Positions 34,934 through 44,270 of a stretch of DNA of 64,000 nucleotides are shown in pieces. The notes under the pieces are model-generated. The model ran no database searches. It had not been told where the DNA came from and saw nothing but the letters and a program-made list of their open reading frames with translations. Position numbers and translations under genes: made by a program. The DNA is taken from NCBI RefSeq assembly GCF_007713685.1, contig NZ_VMRJ01000004.1, positions 124,001 to 188,000 of the forward strand, given 5' to 3'. The number at the start of each line of letters is the position of its first letter. Position 1 is the stretch's first letter. This DNA comes from Hymenobacter setariae (GTDB taxonomy: Bacteria > Bacteroidota > Bacteroidia > Cytophagales > Hymenobacteraceae).

Positions 34934-36239
34934 CGGGCGTTTTTATACTTTTTCTGCTTGCGGCTACGTGTACGGTGGCGCAAGCAAGCAGCAAAATTCC
35001 GTAGCGGCCCGCGTGCGCCCACAACACCCCAGCTAGCCCCAGGTGCGGCAGCAGGCCCACCAGCAGCCCAGTGTAAAGTATGGCCGACGCCGCCTGCACG
35101 GCTAGATAAGGCAGCGGCCGAGCGCGGGCCAGCAGCTGATACAGAAACACCCACACCAGAAACTTGGCCCAGTCGCCGAGCAGCTGCGGGGCCAGTAGCT
35201 CGCGGGCAGCCAGCAAGCGCGGTGCAAACAACAAGGGCAGCAGCCAGCTGCGCAAGGCAAAAACTAACCCTAGCCCCCCTCCTAGTGCGCCAGCCAGTAG
35301 GCCGAGTACCGCTCGCAGGTAATGCCGAGCTTGGGCCGGTACCGGCGCTAATGCAGCCAGCCTAGGGTAAAAAATAGTGCTCAGCATGGCCCCCACCACC
35401 AGCGAGTAGTGGTCGGAGAGCCGGGCCACGGCCTGCCACAAATCGGTGCTAGCCGGTGTAAAGTGCGTCATGAGGTAAGCGCGCACCGCATAATCGACTG
35501 CCCGCCCAAATAGCAGCGGGCCACTGGCCATAAGCACAAAGCGTAGCAGGCCGCGCACAGCCAAGCGGCTAGGCCACCCCACCCGCAGCCCCTGTAGCAG
35601 GCCCGCTCGCTGCGCTTGCACCAGCGTGAGCGCCAGCACTGCCGCCTGCCCCCCTAGGTAGCCACCCAGTACCAGTGGCAGCGACTGCCGCAGCAGTAGC
35701 ATAGCGGCCGTTACCCCGGTGCCACCTACACTCAGGGCCACTGCTTGGTGCACGTAGGCGCGCCGTTGCCCGGCCGCGAGCAGCGCTGTGCTTAGCAGCG
35801 CCTGGGTAGCCACGGCAGCCATGCCTACAGTGAAGCAGAATACCGCCAGCAGCCCCCAGCCAGCGCCTCCAGCTAGCCCCAGTGCAACTCCACCTAGGCC
35901 CACCGCTCCTAGCGTGAGCGCCACGGCTGCCCCCAGCCAGGCCCGGTAGCGCCGCGCACTAGGCGGTAGCGGCGCTAGGCGGGTAGTAGCGCCCACCTGA
36001 ATGCCATCGGCGGGCAAGGCCCCAAATAACCCCATTAAGTTTTGGAACTGGGCCAACTGCGTGAGCGCACCCGCCCCCCCGTATAAGGCCACCAGCTTGC
36101 TGAGCACAAGCGCCCCAATGGCCCGCGCCGCTACTGCCACCCCCGTGCCAAGCGAGCCTCGCACGAAGCCTCGCCAAACGCCCGCAACGGGTGCCGCCGA
36201 GGGCACAGCAGCTGGCGCATCAGAAGCAGGACGGAGCAT
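34914..36239 (-). CDS. Polysaccharide/O-antigen flippase (MATE/MOP superfamily)
   Basis: This 441-residue polytopic membrane protein has about 12 to 14 hydrophobic segments. The start ARAIGALVLSKLVALYGGAG and LTQLAQFQNLMGLFGALPADG is typical of WzxE/RfbX-like lipid-linked glycan flippases. It would move undecaprenyl-linked sugars across the inner membrane. It overlaps the GT2 gene and lies 115 bp after the FemAB-like gene. Very high Ala/Leu/Gly content makes the codon pattern GC-rich. Confidence 0.85.
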   Translation of the reverse strand: MLRPASDAPAAVPSAAPVAGVWRGFVRGSLGTGVAVAARAIGALVLSKLVALYGGAGALTQLAQFQNLMGLFGALPADGIQVGATTRLAPLPPSARRYRAWLGAAVALTLGAVGLGGVALGLAGGAGWGLLAVFCFTVGMAAVATQALLSTALLAAGQRRAYVHQAVALSVGGTGVTAAMLLLRQSLPLVLGGYLGGQAAVLALTLVQAQRAGLLQGLRVGWPSRLAVRGLLRFVLMASGPLLFGRAVDYAVRAYLMTHFTPASTDLWQAVARLSDHYSLVVGAMLSTIFYPRLAALAPVPAQARHYLRAVLGLLAGALGGGLGLVFALRSWLLPLLFAPRLLAARELLAPQLLGDWAKFLVWVFLYQLLARARPLPYLAVQAASAILYTGLLVGLLPHLGLAGVLWAHAGRYGILLLACATVHVAASRKSIKTPDAYKKP

Positions 36240-36354
36240 GGCGAGAGCGGTGTGGGCCCGCTGCTATAGGTGTAGACCGCCGCCTAGGTATAGCGCAAGG
36301 CCGGTTGCGTTGTAAAGTAGAAGTAAGGTTTGCCCGAAGCCAGAACAGCGCAAG

Positions 36355-37440
36355 CTAAAGTGATTTTTGCCACGTGAGGCGCGGGCTGGCAAGGCCGCCC
36401 AAGTGGCGCTTAAAATTCAGCAGCGGTTGGTTGGGCTCCCCGCTGGGTAGTGTCGAGGTGCCAAGGTCTACAATGCGGGCCTCATTAGCCTGCGCAAAGG
36501 CGTGCAGGCCACCTAGGAGCTGCACGGCCGGGCTCAGCTTGTTGAGGCGCAAGGGGCTAGCCAAGTAAAAATCATAGAAGGCGTGCTCACTAGTCCGAAT
36601 GGCAATGAGCACGGCCGCCCAGTCACCCGTGGGCTCTCGCACCGACAGCAGCAAGTGCTGGCGCGGAAACGCTCGAAACAATGCCTGCACTCTTTCGAGG
36701 GGCAGCGACAGCTTTTGCCCCCGCTCTTGGCGGCACGCGGCCATAAACTCGTAGGCCAACGGTAGCAAATAGGGAGGTTCTTGCTCTAGCACAAAGCCGG
36801 CGCGCACGCACTTGCGCAGGCAGTGACGCTCGTTGTAGGTGAGGTGGGCGGCGTAGTCGCGCCCTAGGTCAAGGTAGTAGTTTTCCTCGCGCAGCGTTAC
36901 CAAGTAGCCCTTTGCACTCAAGGCCTCGGCTAGTGTGGCGGCTCCGGTAGGGTCGTAGCAAGTTGCATAGCTGCGAATTTCCAAGCGAGTTTGGCCATGC
37001 TGGCGCAACGCCGCCTCTGCGGCATCGAGCAGCATTTGCACGGCACTTGCTGGCAAGCCCTGCGCTAGCTGCACCCCGCCAAAGCTAGCCTGCCCCGGCG
37101 AACGTGCCAGGCCCGGCCCCTCAAAATCGATTGCCACGTAAAACTGCGCCACCGTATACCCTAGGGCTTCGTCTTCCAAGAAAAAAGCCAGCACCGGGCA
37201 GCCATGCTCCTGCAACGCTTGGTGGGCCGGCGTCAGAAACAAAAATGGCTCGAAAGCCAGCGGCAGGCGCGGCGAGGCGGGCGGTTGGCCAGCGGCCGTG
37301 AGGGCCACGTGCACGTGTAGGGCAGCAGGCGGCGAAAAGTCGAGAGGAGAAAATGCCACGGGCACTAAAAAAGGGGCAGCGAAGGGCAAAGTACGGCACC
37401 GGGCCGCGGCCTTCCCGGCGTTTTCATGTTTGTGCTGCAT
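36355..37440 (-). CDS. FemAB-like/GNAT acyltransferase for surface glycan
   Basis: The protein is up to 361 residues, with a double-GNAT layout. Its second half has NERHCLRKCVRAGFVLEQE, the acceptor region DFYLASPLRLNKLSPAVQLL, and VDLGTSTLPSGEPNQPLLNF, a pattern seen in FemAB-like and BioF2-like GNAT_6 proteins of exopolysaccharide clusters. It may add an acyl or aminoacyl group to a saccharide. The N-terminus (about 35 residues) is variable and the start could be further in. It is divergent from corA and upstream of the flippase gene. Confidence 0.7.
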   Translation of the reverse strand: MQHKHENAGKAAARCRTLPFAAPFLVPVAFSPLDFSPPAALHVHVALTAAGQPPASPRLPLAFEPFLFLTPAHQALQEHGCPVLAFFLEDEALGYTVAQFYVAIDFEGPGLARSPGQASFGGVQLAQGLPASAVQMLLDAAEAALRQHGQTRLEIRSYATCYDPTGAATLAEALSAKGYLVTLREENYYLDLGRDYAAHLTYNERHCLRKCVRAGFVLEQEPPYLLPLAYEFMAACRQERGQKLSLPLERVQALFRAFPRQHLLLSVREPTGDWAAVLIAIRTSEHAFYDFYLASPLRLNKLSPAVQLLGGLHAFAQANEARIVDLGTSTLPSGEPNQPLLNFKRHLGGLASPRLTWQKSL

Positions 37441-37468
37441 CTTTCGGGTAGTTCAGCTTTAATTGCCC

Positions 37469-38680
37469 ATGGATTTTCCTGACCCGCTGCCGCTGGCCCC
37501 GCCCCCCACCTCGGCCGACGAGCGCTCCCCGGCGTCTTCGCTGGCTACTACCGACCGCATCTCCGACCGCGCGGCTACGCGCCTAGCTCGCGAGCAAGAG
37601 GTGGGGCAGCGCCCCGGCACGCTGCGCGTGAAAGCCGGCGCCCTCAAGCCGCGCCTGTTTATGTTTTCTTACAACGAGCAGAGCTACACCGAAACCGAGT
37701 ACACCGACCGCTACGACGAGTTGCTGGCGGCCTTTCACGGCAAGCCTGAGCTCAAGCACTGGATAGACGTGCGTGGCTACGGCGACCTGCCCCTGATGGA
37801 GCGCCTGATGGATGATTTTGGCCTGCACCCGCTGCAGCTCGAAGATGTGCTCGGCGACTATCAACGGGCCAAGGTGGAAGTTTTTGACGAAGACCGGCTA
37901 TTTCTGGTGTCGCGCATGACGGACTTCACGTCGGACCTAGAAATAAATGATGACCAGCTTTCTATCTTCACCGGCCCCAACTATGTGCTGTGCTTTCAGG
38001 ACGATTACGATGACTGCTTGGAGGTGCTGCGCAACCGCCTGCGGGCCAACCTAAGCCAGCTTCGGCGCAAATCGAGCGGCTACCTCGCCTACGCCCTCAC
38101 CGATGTGGTGCTCGACCACTACTACCCCACCATGGCCGCCATCGGCGACTACATTGAGGAACTGGAAGACCGCATTTTTACAGAACGCCGCGAGCGAAGG
38201 CTGCTCAATCGAATTTTGCGCATCAAGAAAGATGTGGTGCGCTTTCGACGGCTGGTATATCCCGAGCGCGACAAGATAGCGGAAATCTTGCGCTTACCCG
38301 ACGAGGTAGTGCCCGAGGAGCTCAAGACCTATTATCGCGATGCCTACGACCACGCCATTCAGGCCCTGGACCTGGCCGAGAGCTACCGTGACAATATTTC
38401 ATCGTTGGCCGACCTGTTTCTCTCCGACCAAAGCAACCGCATGAACGAGGTAATGAAGGTACTGACTATCATCAGTTCCATCTTCATCCCGCTCAGCTTT
38501 GTGGTGGGCCTATACGGCATGAATTTTCAGCCCGAAGACCAGCACGGCCACCGGCTGCCACTCAACATGCCCGAGCTATACCAGCCCTGGGGCTACCCCG
38601 TTTTGCTGGGCATCCTCGCCCTCATTGTGGTGGGGCAGCTCTACTATTTCTGGCGCAAAGGCTGGCTGAGCAGTGATTAG
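37469..38680 (+). CDS. corA: CorA-family magnesium/cobalt transporter
   Basis: This 403-residue protein starts at ATG 37469 (an in-frame TTG lies at 37463). A long cytoplasmic funnel domain is followed by two C-terminal membrane segments, the first ending in the hallmark GMN (VVGLYGMNF), and a second WGYPVLLGILALIVVGQLYY with a short basic tail. It forms a pentameric inner-membrane channel for Mg2+. The N-terminal 35 residues are low-complexity, proline/serine rich. It is divergent from the FemAB-like gene. A double palindrome follows the stop. Confidence 0.93.
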   Translation: MDFPDPLPLAPPPTSADERSPASSLATTDRISDRAATRLAREQEVGQRPGTLRVKAGALKPRLFMFSYNEQSYTETEYTDRYDELLAAFHGKPELKHWIDVRGYGDLPLMERLMDDFGLHPLQLEDVLGDYQRAKVEVFDEDRLFLVSRMTDFTSDLEINDDQLSIFTGPNYVLCFQDDYDDCLEVLRNRLRANLSQLRRKSSGYLAYALTDVVLDHYYPTMAAIGDYIEELEDRIFTERRERRLLNRILRIKKDVVRFRRLVYPERDKIAEILRLPDEVVPEELKTYYRDAYDHAIQALDLAESYRDNISSLADLFLSDQSNRMNEVMKVLTIISSIFIPLSFVVGLYGMNFQPEDQHGHRLPLNMPELYQPWGYPVLLGILALIVVGQLYYFWRKGWLSSD

Positions 38681-38681
38681 A

Positions 38682-38760
38682 TGCTTAGCTAAGCAACCGA
38701 GGGCACAACCGAGAATTTCACGTTCTGAGCTTCTCGCCTGCTTAGCTAAGCCCCTTTTAC
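38682..38760 (+). terminator. Probable terminator of corA with duplicated palindrome
   Basis: The 12-bp palindrome GCTTAGCTAAGC occurs at 38683-38694 and again at 38740-38751. The two copies can pair with each other around an inner hairpin (GAGAA/TTCTC), and a run CCCCTTTTA follows. It is located 2 bp after the corA stop. Confidence 0.5.
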
Positions 38761-38818
38761 TTACCTCATTCCTTGTTCATGGGTCGGGTGGTAATTTGAA
38801 ACGTTAACTGAACGTTTT

Positions 38819-39010
38819 ATGAAACTGCTTGGCCTAGTTGCACTGGTACTGCTACTGGCGGCGCTGCTGGCCCCTGTTGGGCACGGGGCCCGGCAGCGGG
38901 CAGACTGCCACCTAGGGGGTCCACCACTGGCTCCGGTGCAGATTATTCGCTCGCGTGGGTCGTTCTTGGCCCCCAAAACAGTGCGCACAGTGCCTTCCCA
39001 GGTGCGGTAG
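38819..39010 (+). CDS. Small secreted protein candidate
   Basis: This 63-residue frame starts with a good signal peptide (MKLLGLVALVLLLAALLAPVGHG) and has a short basic, proline-rich mature part of about 40 residues with one Cys. The ATG follows an AT-rich stretch (GTAATTTGAAACG), which is a near match to TAnnTTTG (one base short). I do not recognise a family. Small size and no homologue by eye make it tentative; the signal peptide is the main support. Confidence 0.4.
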   Translation: MKLLGLVALVLLLAALLAPVGHGARQRADCHLGGPPLAPVQIIRSRGSFLAPKTVRTVPSQVR

Positions 39011-39040
39011 GCCTGGCGCGGCAGCCTTTCGGCCTAGACC

Positions 39041-39913
39041 TTACTGCGCTGCTTCCTCTGCCGCAGGCCCGTAGTCCTCGCTGGCCATAGGCTGGGGCGG
39101 CGTGGCGGCCGCGCCCGCCTCAGGCAGCGGCAGCTGCCAAGCAGTGGCCAGGGCTTGCAGTCCCTCATAGTTGGTGAGGTCAAACTTGCAGGGCACTACC
39201 GATACATAGTTTTCGGCCAAGGCTGCTTCGTCGGTGTCGAGGCCGCGGTCGTAGTTGGCAAATTTGCCTTGCAGCCAGAAGTAAGGACGCTGGTAGGGGT
39301 CGAGGCGGCGGTCAAACTCCTCGTCCCACTTGGCATTGGCCTGGCGCGCCAGCCGGATGCCTTGGATGGGCCCCGCCGCATTTTTAGGAATGTTGACATT
39401 GAGGGCTGTGTGAGCAGGCACACCCTGAGTTAGCGCCAGCTCGCACACCTGCCGTACCCACGGGCCCACGTGCGAGAAGTCGGCATGGTCGCCATACTCA
39501 CAGAGCGAAAAGCCAATAGCAGGCAGCCCTTCGATAGCTGCCTCAATGGCGGCCGACATAGTGCCGGAGTACAGCACATTCACCGACGAGTTGGAGCCGT
39601 GGTTAATACCCGACACCACGAGGTCGGGGCGGCGGTCCTTGAGCACGTAATACTTAGCGATTTTGACGCAGTCGGCGGGCGTGCCCGAGCAGGCGTAGGC
39701 CTCTACGCTATGGCCAAAAATATCGGATTTATCGAGCCGCAGTGGGTGGCCGATGGTGATGGCGTGCCCCATGCCCGACTGCGGGGCGCTGGGCGCAACT
39801 ACCACGATTTCGGCATGTAGCTCTTGCAGAATGCGCACCAAATGGGCAATACCGGGGGCCGTGAGGCTGTCGTCGTTGGAAACGAGAATGAGGGGACGAG
39901 AAGAATCAGACAT
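39041..39913 (-). CDS. surE: 5'/3'-nucleotidase SurE
   Basis: This 290-residue metal-dependent phosphatase has LVSNDDSLTAPGI (the metal-binding ND pair; most SurE have NDDG here), APSAPQSGMGHAIT, SGTPADCVKIA and SGINHGSNSSVNVLYSGTM. It hydrolyses nucleoside monophosphates in the cytoplasm. The C-terminus carries an extra proline/alanine-rich tail of about 30 residues. It is convergent with the small gene at 38819 and divergent from the M14 peptidase gene. Confidence 0.92.
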   Translation of the reverse strand: MSDSSRPLILVSNDDSLTAPGIAHLVRILQELHAEIVVVAPSAPQSGMGHAITIGHPLRLDKSDIFGHSVEAYACSGTPADCVKIAKYYVLKDRRPDLVVSGINHGSNSSVNVLYSGTMSAAIEAAIEGLPAIGFSLCEYGDHADFSHVGPWVRQVCELALTQGVPAHTALNVNIPKNAAGPIQGIRLARQANAKWDEEFDRRLDPYQRPYFWLQGKFANYDRGLDTDEAALAENYVSVVPCKFDLTNYEGLQALATAWQLPLPEAGAAATPPQPMASEDYGPAAEEAAQ

Positions 39914-40009
39914 GCACTAGTCAAAAAAGGCGAAGTAGGCCTCTTACCCCACCTGTACGGCAAAGCGGCCCCCTAGGGCAATTCAATTCGCGGCCCGACC
40001 TTCGCGCCC

Positions 40010-41800
40010 ATGCTTTTCGCCATTTTGCTTGCTGCGGCGCTTTCGCCCACGGCTCAGCGGGGCACCGCCCTGCCGGGCACGCCCCCTACCCCGCCATTCA
40101 CCACGCCGTTCGAGCGCGACCCAGCGCACAACACAACCGCTACCTATGCCGAGTGCCTGGGGTTTTATAAAGCCCTAGCCGCCGCCAACCCTGCCACCAT
40201 GCAGCTGCGCGAGGCGGGCCTCACCGACAGTGGCCAGCCCTTGCACGAGGTGGTGCTTTCGGCCGATGGCACTTTCGAGCCCGCCGCTAGCCGGGCCAAG
40301 GGCCGCCCTATTTTATTTGTTCAAAACGGCATCCATCCCGGCGAGCCCGAGGGCATCGACGCTAGCATGATGCTGGCCCGCGACCTGCTGCGCGATAAAA
40401 AGCTGCTGCCTTTGCTCCAAAAAGTTACGCTCGTCATTGTACCCGTGTACAACGTGGATGGCATGCTGAACCGCAACTCGACGACCCGCGCCAACCAAAA
40501 CGGGCCGCAGGCCTACGGCTTCCGGGGCAATGCGCGGCACCTCGACCTCAACCGCGACTTTGTGAAGCAGGATTCGCGCAATGCCCGTTCGTTTGCGGCG
40601 CTGTTTCAGAAGTGGCGGCCCGAAATCTTCGTGGACACGCATACTTCTAATGGCGCTGATTATCAATACACCATTACGCTTATTCCGACCCAGCACAACA
40701 AGCTCGCACCAGCCCTAGGTACCTACTTGCAGAGCCAGCTGCTGCCAGCGCTCTATGCAGGCATGGCCAAGAAGAAATGGCCCATGACGCCCTACGTCGA
40801 TTTTGAGGGCGAAACACCTGAGAGCGGTCTGCGCGCTTTTATGGAAAGCCCCCGCTACTCGACCGGCTACGCGGCCTTGTTCAACAGTATCGGCTTCATG
40901 CCCGAAACGCACATGCTTAAAGCATTTGAGCCCAGAGTGCGTGCTACCTATGACCTGCTCGTCACCTACCTCCAAACTATCGCGGCCCAGGCGCCAGCCG
41001 TGCTGGCCGCCCGCGCCACCGCCGACCAGGCCCTAGGTACCCAAACGCGCTTTCCGCTGGCCTGGGCGCTCAGCGACACGGCCACGACTACCGTGTCCTT
41101 TCGGGGCTACGAAGCCGGGCACAAGTCCAGCGCCGTGAGCGGGCAGCCGCGCCTCTACTACGACCGCACTAAGCCCTACACCCGGCCCGTGCCCTACTAC
41201 AATACCGCCCGGCCCACCGTGCTGGTAGAAGCGCCGCAAGCCTATGTTATTCCGGCGGCCTGGACGGAAGTTATCGACAACCTGCGGCGCAATGGCGTGG
41301 TGCTCCGCCCGCTTTCCGAGCCCCTCACGGGCCGCAGCGAGCACTATTCTATCGAAGACTACAAGACGGCACCGCGGGCATACGAAGGGCACTATTTGCA
41401 CTCTCAAGTAGGCCTTAGCACCGGGCAGCAGGCTACCAGCACCCTAGGGCCTGGTAGCGCCTACCTGGCTGTGGTGGCCGAGCAAGGCCCTGCCCGCCGC
41501 TACCTCGTAGAGGCGCTCGAGCCACGAGCTACCGACTCGTTTTTCGCCTGGGGCTTTTTCGATAGCATCTTGCAGCAGAAGGAGCACTACTCCGACTACG
41601 TATTCGAGGACCTAGCCGCAGAATTTCTAACCAAAAACCCCGGTGTGCGCGAGCAGCTAGAAGCTGCCAAGAAAGCGGACCCCACACTAGCCGCCAGTGG
41701 CCCCCGCCAGCTCGAATGGGTGTACCAGCACTCGCCCTATGCCGAGCCTGGCTATCGCCGCTACCCCGTGGTGCGATGGTATGGGCCAACTAAACCATAG
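40010..41800 (+). CDS. M14-family zinc carboxypeptidase, secreted
   Basis: This 596-residue protein has an N-terminal signal-like stretch (to about residue 17) and an M14 peptidase domain. Zinc ligands are visible in NGIHPGEPEG (HxxE) and VDTHTSNGADYQY (His), and RNARHLDLNRDFVKQ contributes the substrate-binding Arg-like segment. It removes C-terminal residues from peptides, probably in the periplasm. The C-terminal half (about residues 340-596) is an accessory region without a motif I recognise. No T9SS sorting domain is seen. The gene is monocistronic in appearance. Confidence 0.85.
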   Translation: MLFAILLAAALSPTAQRGTALPGTPPTPPFTTPFERDPAHNTTATYAECLGFYKALAAANPATMQLREAGLTDSGQPLHEVVLSADGTFEPAASRAKGRPILFVQNGIHPGEPEGIDASMMLARDLLRDKKLLPLLQKVTLVIVPVYNVDGMLNRNSTTRANQNGPQAYGFRGNARHLDLNRDFVKQDSRNARSFAALFQKWRPEIFVDTHTSNGADYQYTITLIPTQHNKLAPALGTYLQSQLLPALYAGMAKKKWPMTPYVDFEGETPESGLRAFMESPRYSTGYAALFNSIGFMPETHMLKAFEPRVRATYDLLVTYLQTIAAQAPAVLAARATADQALGTQTRFPLAWALSDTATTTVSFRGYEAGHKSSAVSGQPRLYYDRTKPYTRPVPYYNTARPTVLVEAPQAYVIPAAWTEVIDNLRRNGVVLRPLSEPLTGRSEHYSIEDYKTAPRAYEGHYLHSQVGLSTGQQATSTLGPGSAYLAVVAEQGPARRYLVEALEPRATDSFFAWGFFDSILQQKEHYSDYVFEDLAAEFLTKNPGVREQLEAAKKADPTLAASGPRQLEWVYQHSPYAEPGYRRYPVVRWYGPTKP

Positions 41801-41862
41801 GCAAAATTACTACTTGGTAGAAAGCAGCTTACCAAATATTTTTACTTCTTATTCCTTTCCTT

Positions 41863-43887
41863 ATGAAGCAACTCTACTATTCTTTAATCGGACTGTTTGC
41901 GTTTACATCTAGCTTGCGGGCACAAACTCCGACACTTACCACTGTTAGTCCGGCCCGCCAAGCGGTAAATGCACCTCGCACGACGGCTATACAGTGCACA
42001 TTCTCGCAGGCTGTAACGGGAGCAAGCGAAATACGCGTATTTAGCAATCGCTGGCGTGGCCACCGCACCGGCATCGCTAGCGGCGATGGTACAGCTACTC
42101 TTAAGCTGCAACCCACACAAGTATTCGCCCCTGGCGAGCAAGTAAGTGTAACCCTACCGGCCTCTGTGCGTGGGGCGGGGGCCACGGGGCAAGCACTAGC
42201 AAATGGGCAGGTAGTACAGTTTCGGGTGGCGGCTGGGCCGGCCACTGGCAACTTCACGAATGGTGCGCGCTTAGGGGAGACTGGCACCGCTCTGTACGAA
42301 CCTACACTGGCTGACGTGAATAACGATGGCAAACTAGACTTTTTAGTTGCTGATGCTATAGAAAGCCGAGTCAATGTGCGCTTGGGTGATGGCCTGGGCA
42401 GCTTCGGGGCGTCTACTTACTTTCTGACCGCAGACAACCCACAGGGCATCATAGTAGCTGACTTCACTAATGATGGCAATTTAGACCTAGCGAGTGTCGC
42501 TTCAGAACCATTTAATCGTGTCATCAACGTGGCGCCGGGCAATGGGCAAGGCAGCTTTGACGTAGCCCAAGCCTCTCGGCTACCCGTGACGGCCCTGCCG
42601 CTTTACACGCAGGCAGCCGATGTAAACGCCGATGGCAACTTAGACTTACTATTTTTAGAATACCAGTTCTCTTCACCTGCTTACGCGGTGCTACAGGTGA
42701 ACCTCGGCAATGGGAAAGGTGATTTTAATAGCCTACCCAAGCTGCCGCTTGATGTGGGCTACGGCGGCCTACGCCTAGCCGACCTTAATAATGATGGGCG
42801 CCTCGACTGCCTAGTAGCCAACAGCGTTACGGGCCAGCTCAAGACCTACCTAGGCGACGGTACCGGGGCCTTTGCGCTAGCTACCACACCAGCGCTGGCA
42901 ATTCCTACATCGGCCACGGTTGGCACGTACCCAGTAGGCCAACCAGTTATTTCAGAAGTCGCCGATTTTACGGGTGATGGCTTGCTAGATGCACTTATCT
43001 TAGATGCCACTGCTTACACTTTACGGTTATACCCTGGCACGGGGCAAGGCGGTTTTGGGGCAGCTATCGCTACGCTCACCGTGCCTAACCTGCGGCAGGG
43101 CTTTGTGGCTGACTTAGAAGGTGATGGTGACCTAGACATTCTGGCCACCGTGCCCACAGGTAGTTACGTAGCCCAGGGAGGCTATGCAGTCAGCCGATGG
43201 CTTAATAACGGCACCGGCTCTTTCACAGCAGGCACGCCCATTACTGGCCCCGCAACTAAACTGGCTACTGGCGACATCAACAACGATGGCACCACAGATA
43301 TAGTGCTGGTATCGGAAGTGAGCCTCGACACAGGCAGCCCAGCTATCTATCCGCGCCTAGGTCAATCGCTGGCGACGGCACCTACCATTACCTTCTTTTC
43401 TCCTTCGCTGGCCACCAGCGGTCTTTTGGTTACGGTTCAAGGTACCAATCTTACTGGAGCTACACTAGTATTAGTAGGCGGTGTGCCTGTTACGAATTTT
43501 ACGTTGGACCCTGCCACTGGGGCGCTCACTTTTTTGCCCCCTAGCTATACCCCCGGTGGGCTGATAACCGTTGTCACGCCTACCGGTACGGCTACTAGTG
43601 GCGCACGGCTTGCCATCACGGTGCTTGCCAATCGCACCAAGGCCGACGAACTACCTATTCAGTGCTATCCCAACCCCACTCGCGGCCTAGTGCACCTAGA
43701 CCAGCTAGCCGCAACCGGGCCGCTACAAGCCGATTGCTATAACAGCCTAGGTCAGCTCGTTCGCTCAATTAGCGTATCGGCTAGCCCAAGTCCTACGCTT
43801 GACTTAGGTGGGTTGACACCCGGACTATATACGTTGCGGCTATTGGCGAATACTGGCAGCACTACACGGCAGATTCTACTAGAGTAG
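41863..43887 (+). CDS. FG-GAP/VCBS repeat protein with T9SS sorting domain
   Basis: This 674-residue secreted protein has a signal peptide (to about residue 20, LRAQ), an Ig-like N-terminal domain (SPARQAVNAPRTTAIQCTFS), and seven FG-GAP/VCBS repeats with calcium-type motifs such as DVNNDGKLD, DFTNDGNLD, DLNNDGRLD, DFTGDGLLD and DINNDGTTD. An IPT/TIG-like domain (ITFFSPSLATSG) and a C-terminal T9SS type A sorting domain (YPNPTRGLVHLD, then GLYTLRLL) follow. It is probably secreted by the type IX system and attached to the cell surface, as an adhesin or matrix protein. Composition is more AT-rich than neighbours. Confidence 0.9.
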   Translation: MKQLYYSLIGLFAFTSSLRAQTPTLTTVSPARQAVNAPRTTAIQCTFSQAVTGASEIRVFSNRWRGHRTGIASGDGTATLKLQPTQVFAPGEQVSVTLPASVRGAGATGQALANGQVVQFRVAAGPATGNFTNGARLGETGTALYEPTLADVNNDGKLDFLVADAIESRVNVRLGDGLGSFGASTYFLTADNPQGIIVADFTNDGNLDLASVASEPFNRVINVAPGNGQGSFDVAQASRLPVTALPLYTQAADVNADGNLDLLFLEYQFSSPAYAVLQVNLGNGKGDFNSLPKLPLDVGYGGLRLADLNNDGRLDCLVANSVTGQLKTYLGDGTGAFALATTPALAIPTSATVGTYPVGQPVISEVADFTGDGLLDALILDATAYTLRLYPGTGQGGFGAAIATLTVPNLRQGFVADLEGDGDLDILATVPTGSYVAQGGYAVSRWLNNGTGSFTAGTPITGPATKLATGDINNDGTTDIVLVSEVSLDTGSPAIYPRLGQSLATAPTITFFSPSLATSGLLVTVQGTNLTGATLVLVGGVPVTNFTLDPATGALTFLPPSYTPGGLITVVTPTGTATSGARLAITVLANRTKADELPIQCYPNPTRGLVHLDQLAATGPLQADCYNSLGQLVRSISVSASPSPTLDLGGLTPGLYTLRLLANTGSTTRQILLE

Positions 43888-44036
43888 CGCTTCATAGTTT
43901 ATATAAAATACCTACTTTTAGGTATTGCACTTTCTCGGGAGACAATAGATTTTTGCTGTGTCTACACTATGGCAACGTTTTAGCTAACAAGCCTTAACCA
44001 CCTAGTTGACTAAGTCGCCTCTTCTCTCCAACTACT

Positions 44037-44201
44037 ATGAAAACATGCCCCACCTCTTTTCAGCGGCCCGCCTATATCAGCCTGTGCGCACACGCACATC
44101 GCCCCGTAACTGGGCCCGTACTCCTGTGCAACACCTGCTGCTACACCGGTCCGCTGGGCTATGAAGCGACTTGGCTAATGCTCGATGTAGCCCTGAACTA
44201 A
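44037..44201 (+). CDS. Small cysteine-rich protein candidate
   Basis: This frame of 54 residues starts MKTCPTSFQRPAYISLCAHA and contains five cysteines, with NTCC in the middle, and no signal peptide. The ATG sits after a 150-bp AT-rich stretch (43888-44036), and a terminator hairpin starts 12 bp after the stop. This context suggests a transcribed short gene. The family is not recognised; a metal-binding or redox small protein is possible. Kept as a candidate because of its clean start and terminator. Confidence 0.4.
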   Translation: MKTCPTSFQRPAYISLCAHAHRPVTGPVLLCNTCCYTGPLGYEATWLMLDVALN

Positions 44202-44212
44202 GAGGTTTTGCT

Positions 44213-44255
44213 TAAAATGCCGGCTACCTCTACCCACGAGGCAGCCGGCATTTTA
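44213..44255. terminator. Bidirectional terminator upstream of BLUF gene end
   Basis: TAAAATGCCGGCTACCTC (44213-44230) pairs with GAGGCAGCCGGCATTTTA (44238-44255), one mismatch, with a 7-base loop and T-runs on both sides. It lies between the short Cys-rich frame (plus) and the BLUF gene (minus). Confidence 0.85.
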
Positions 44256-44270
44256 GAGACCTAGGACAGG

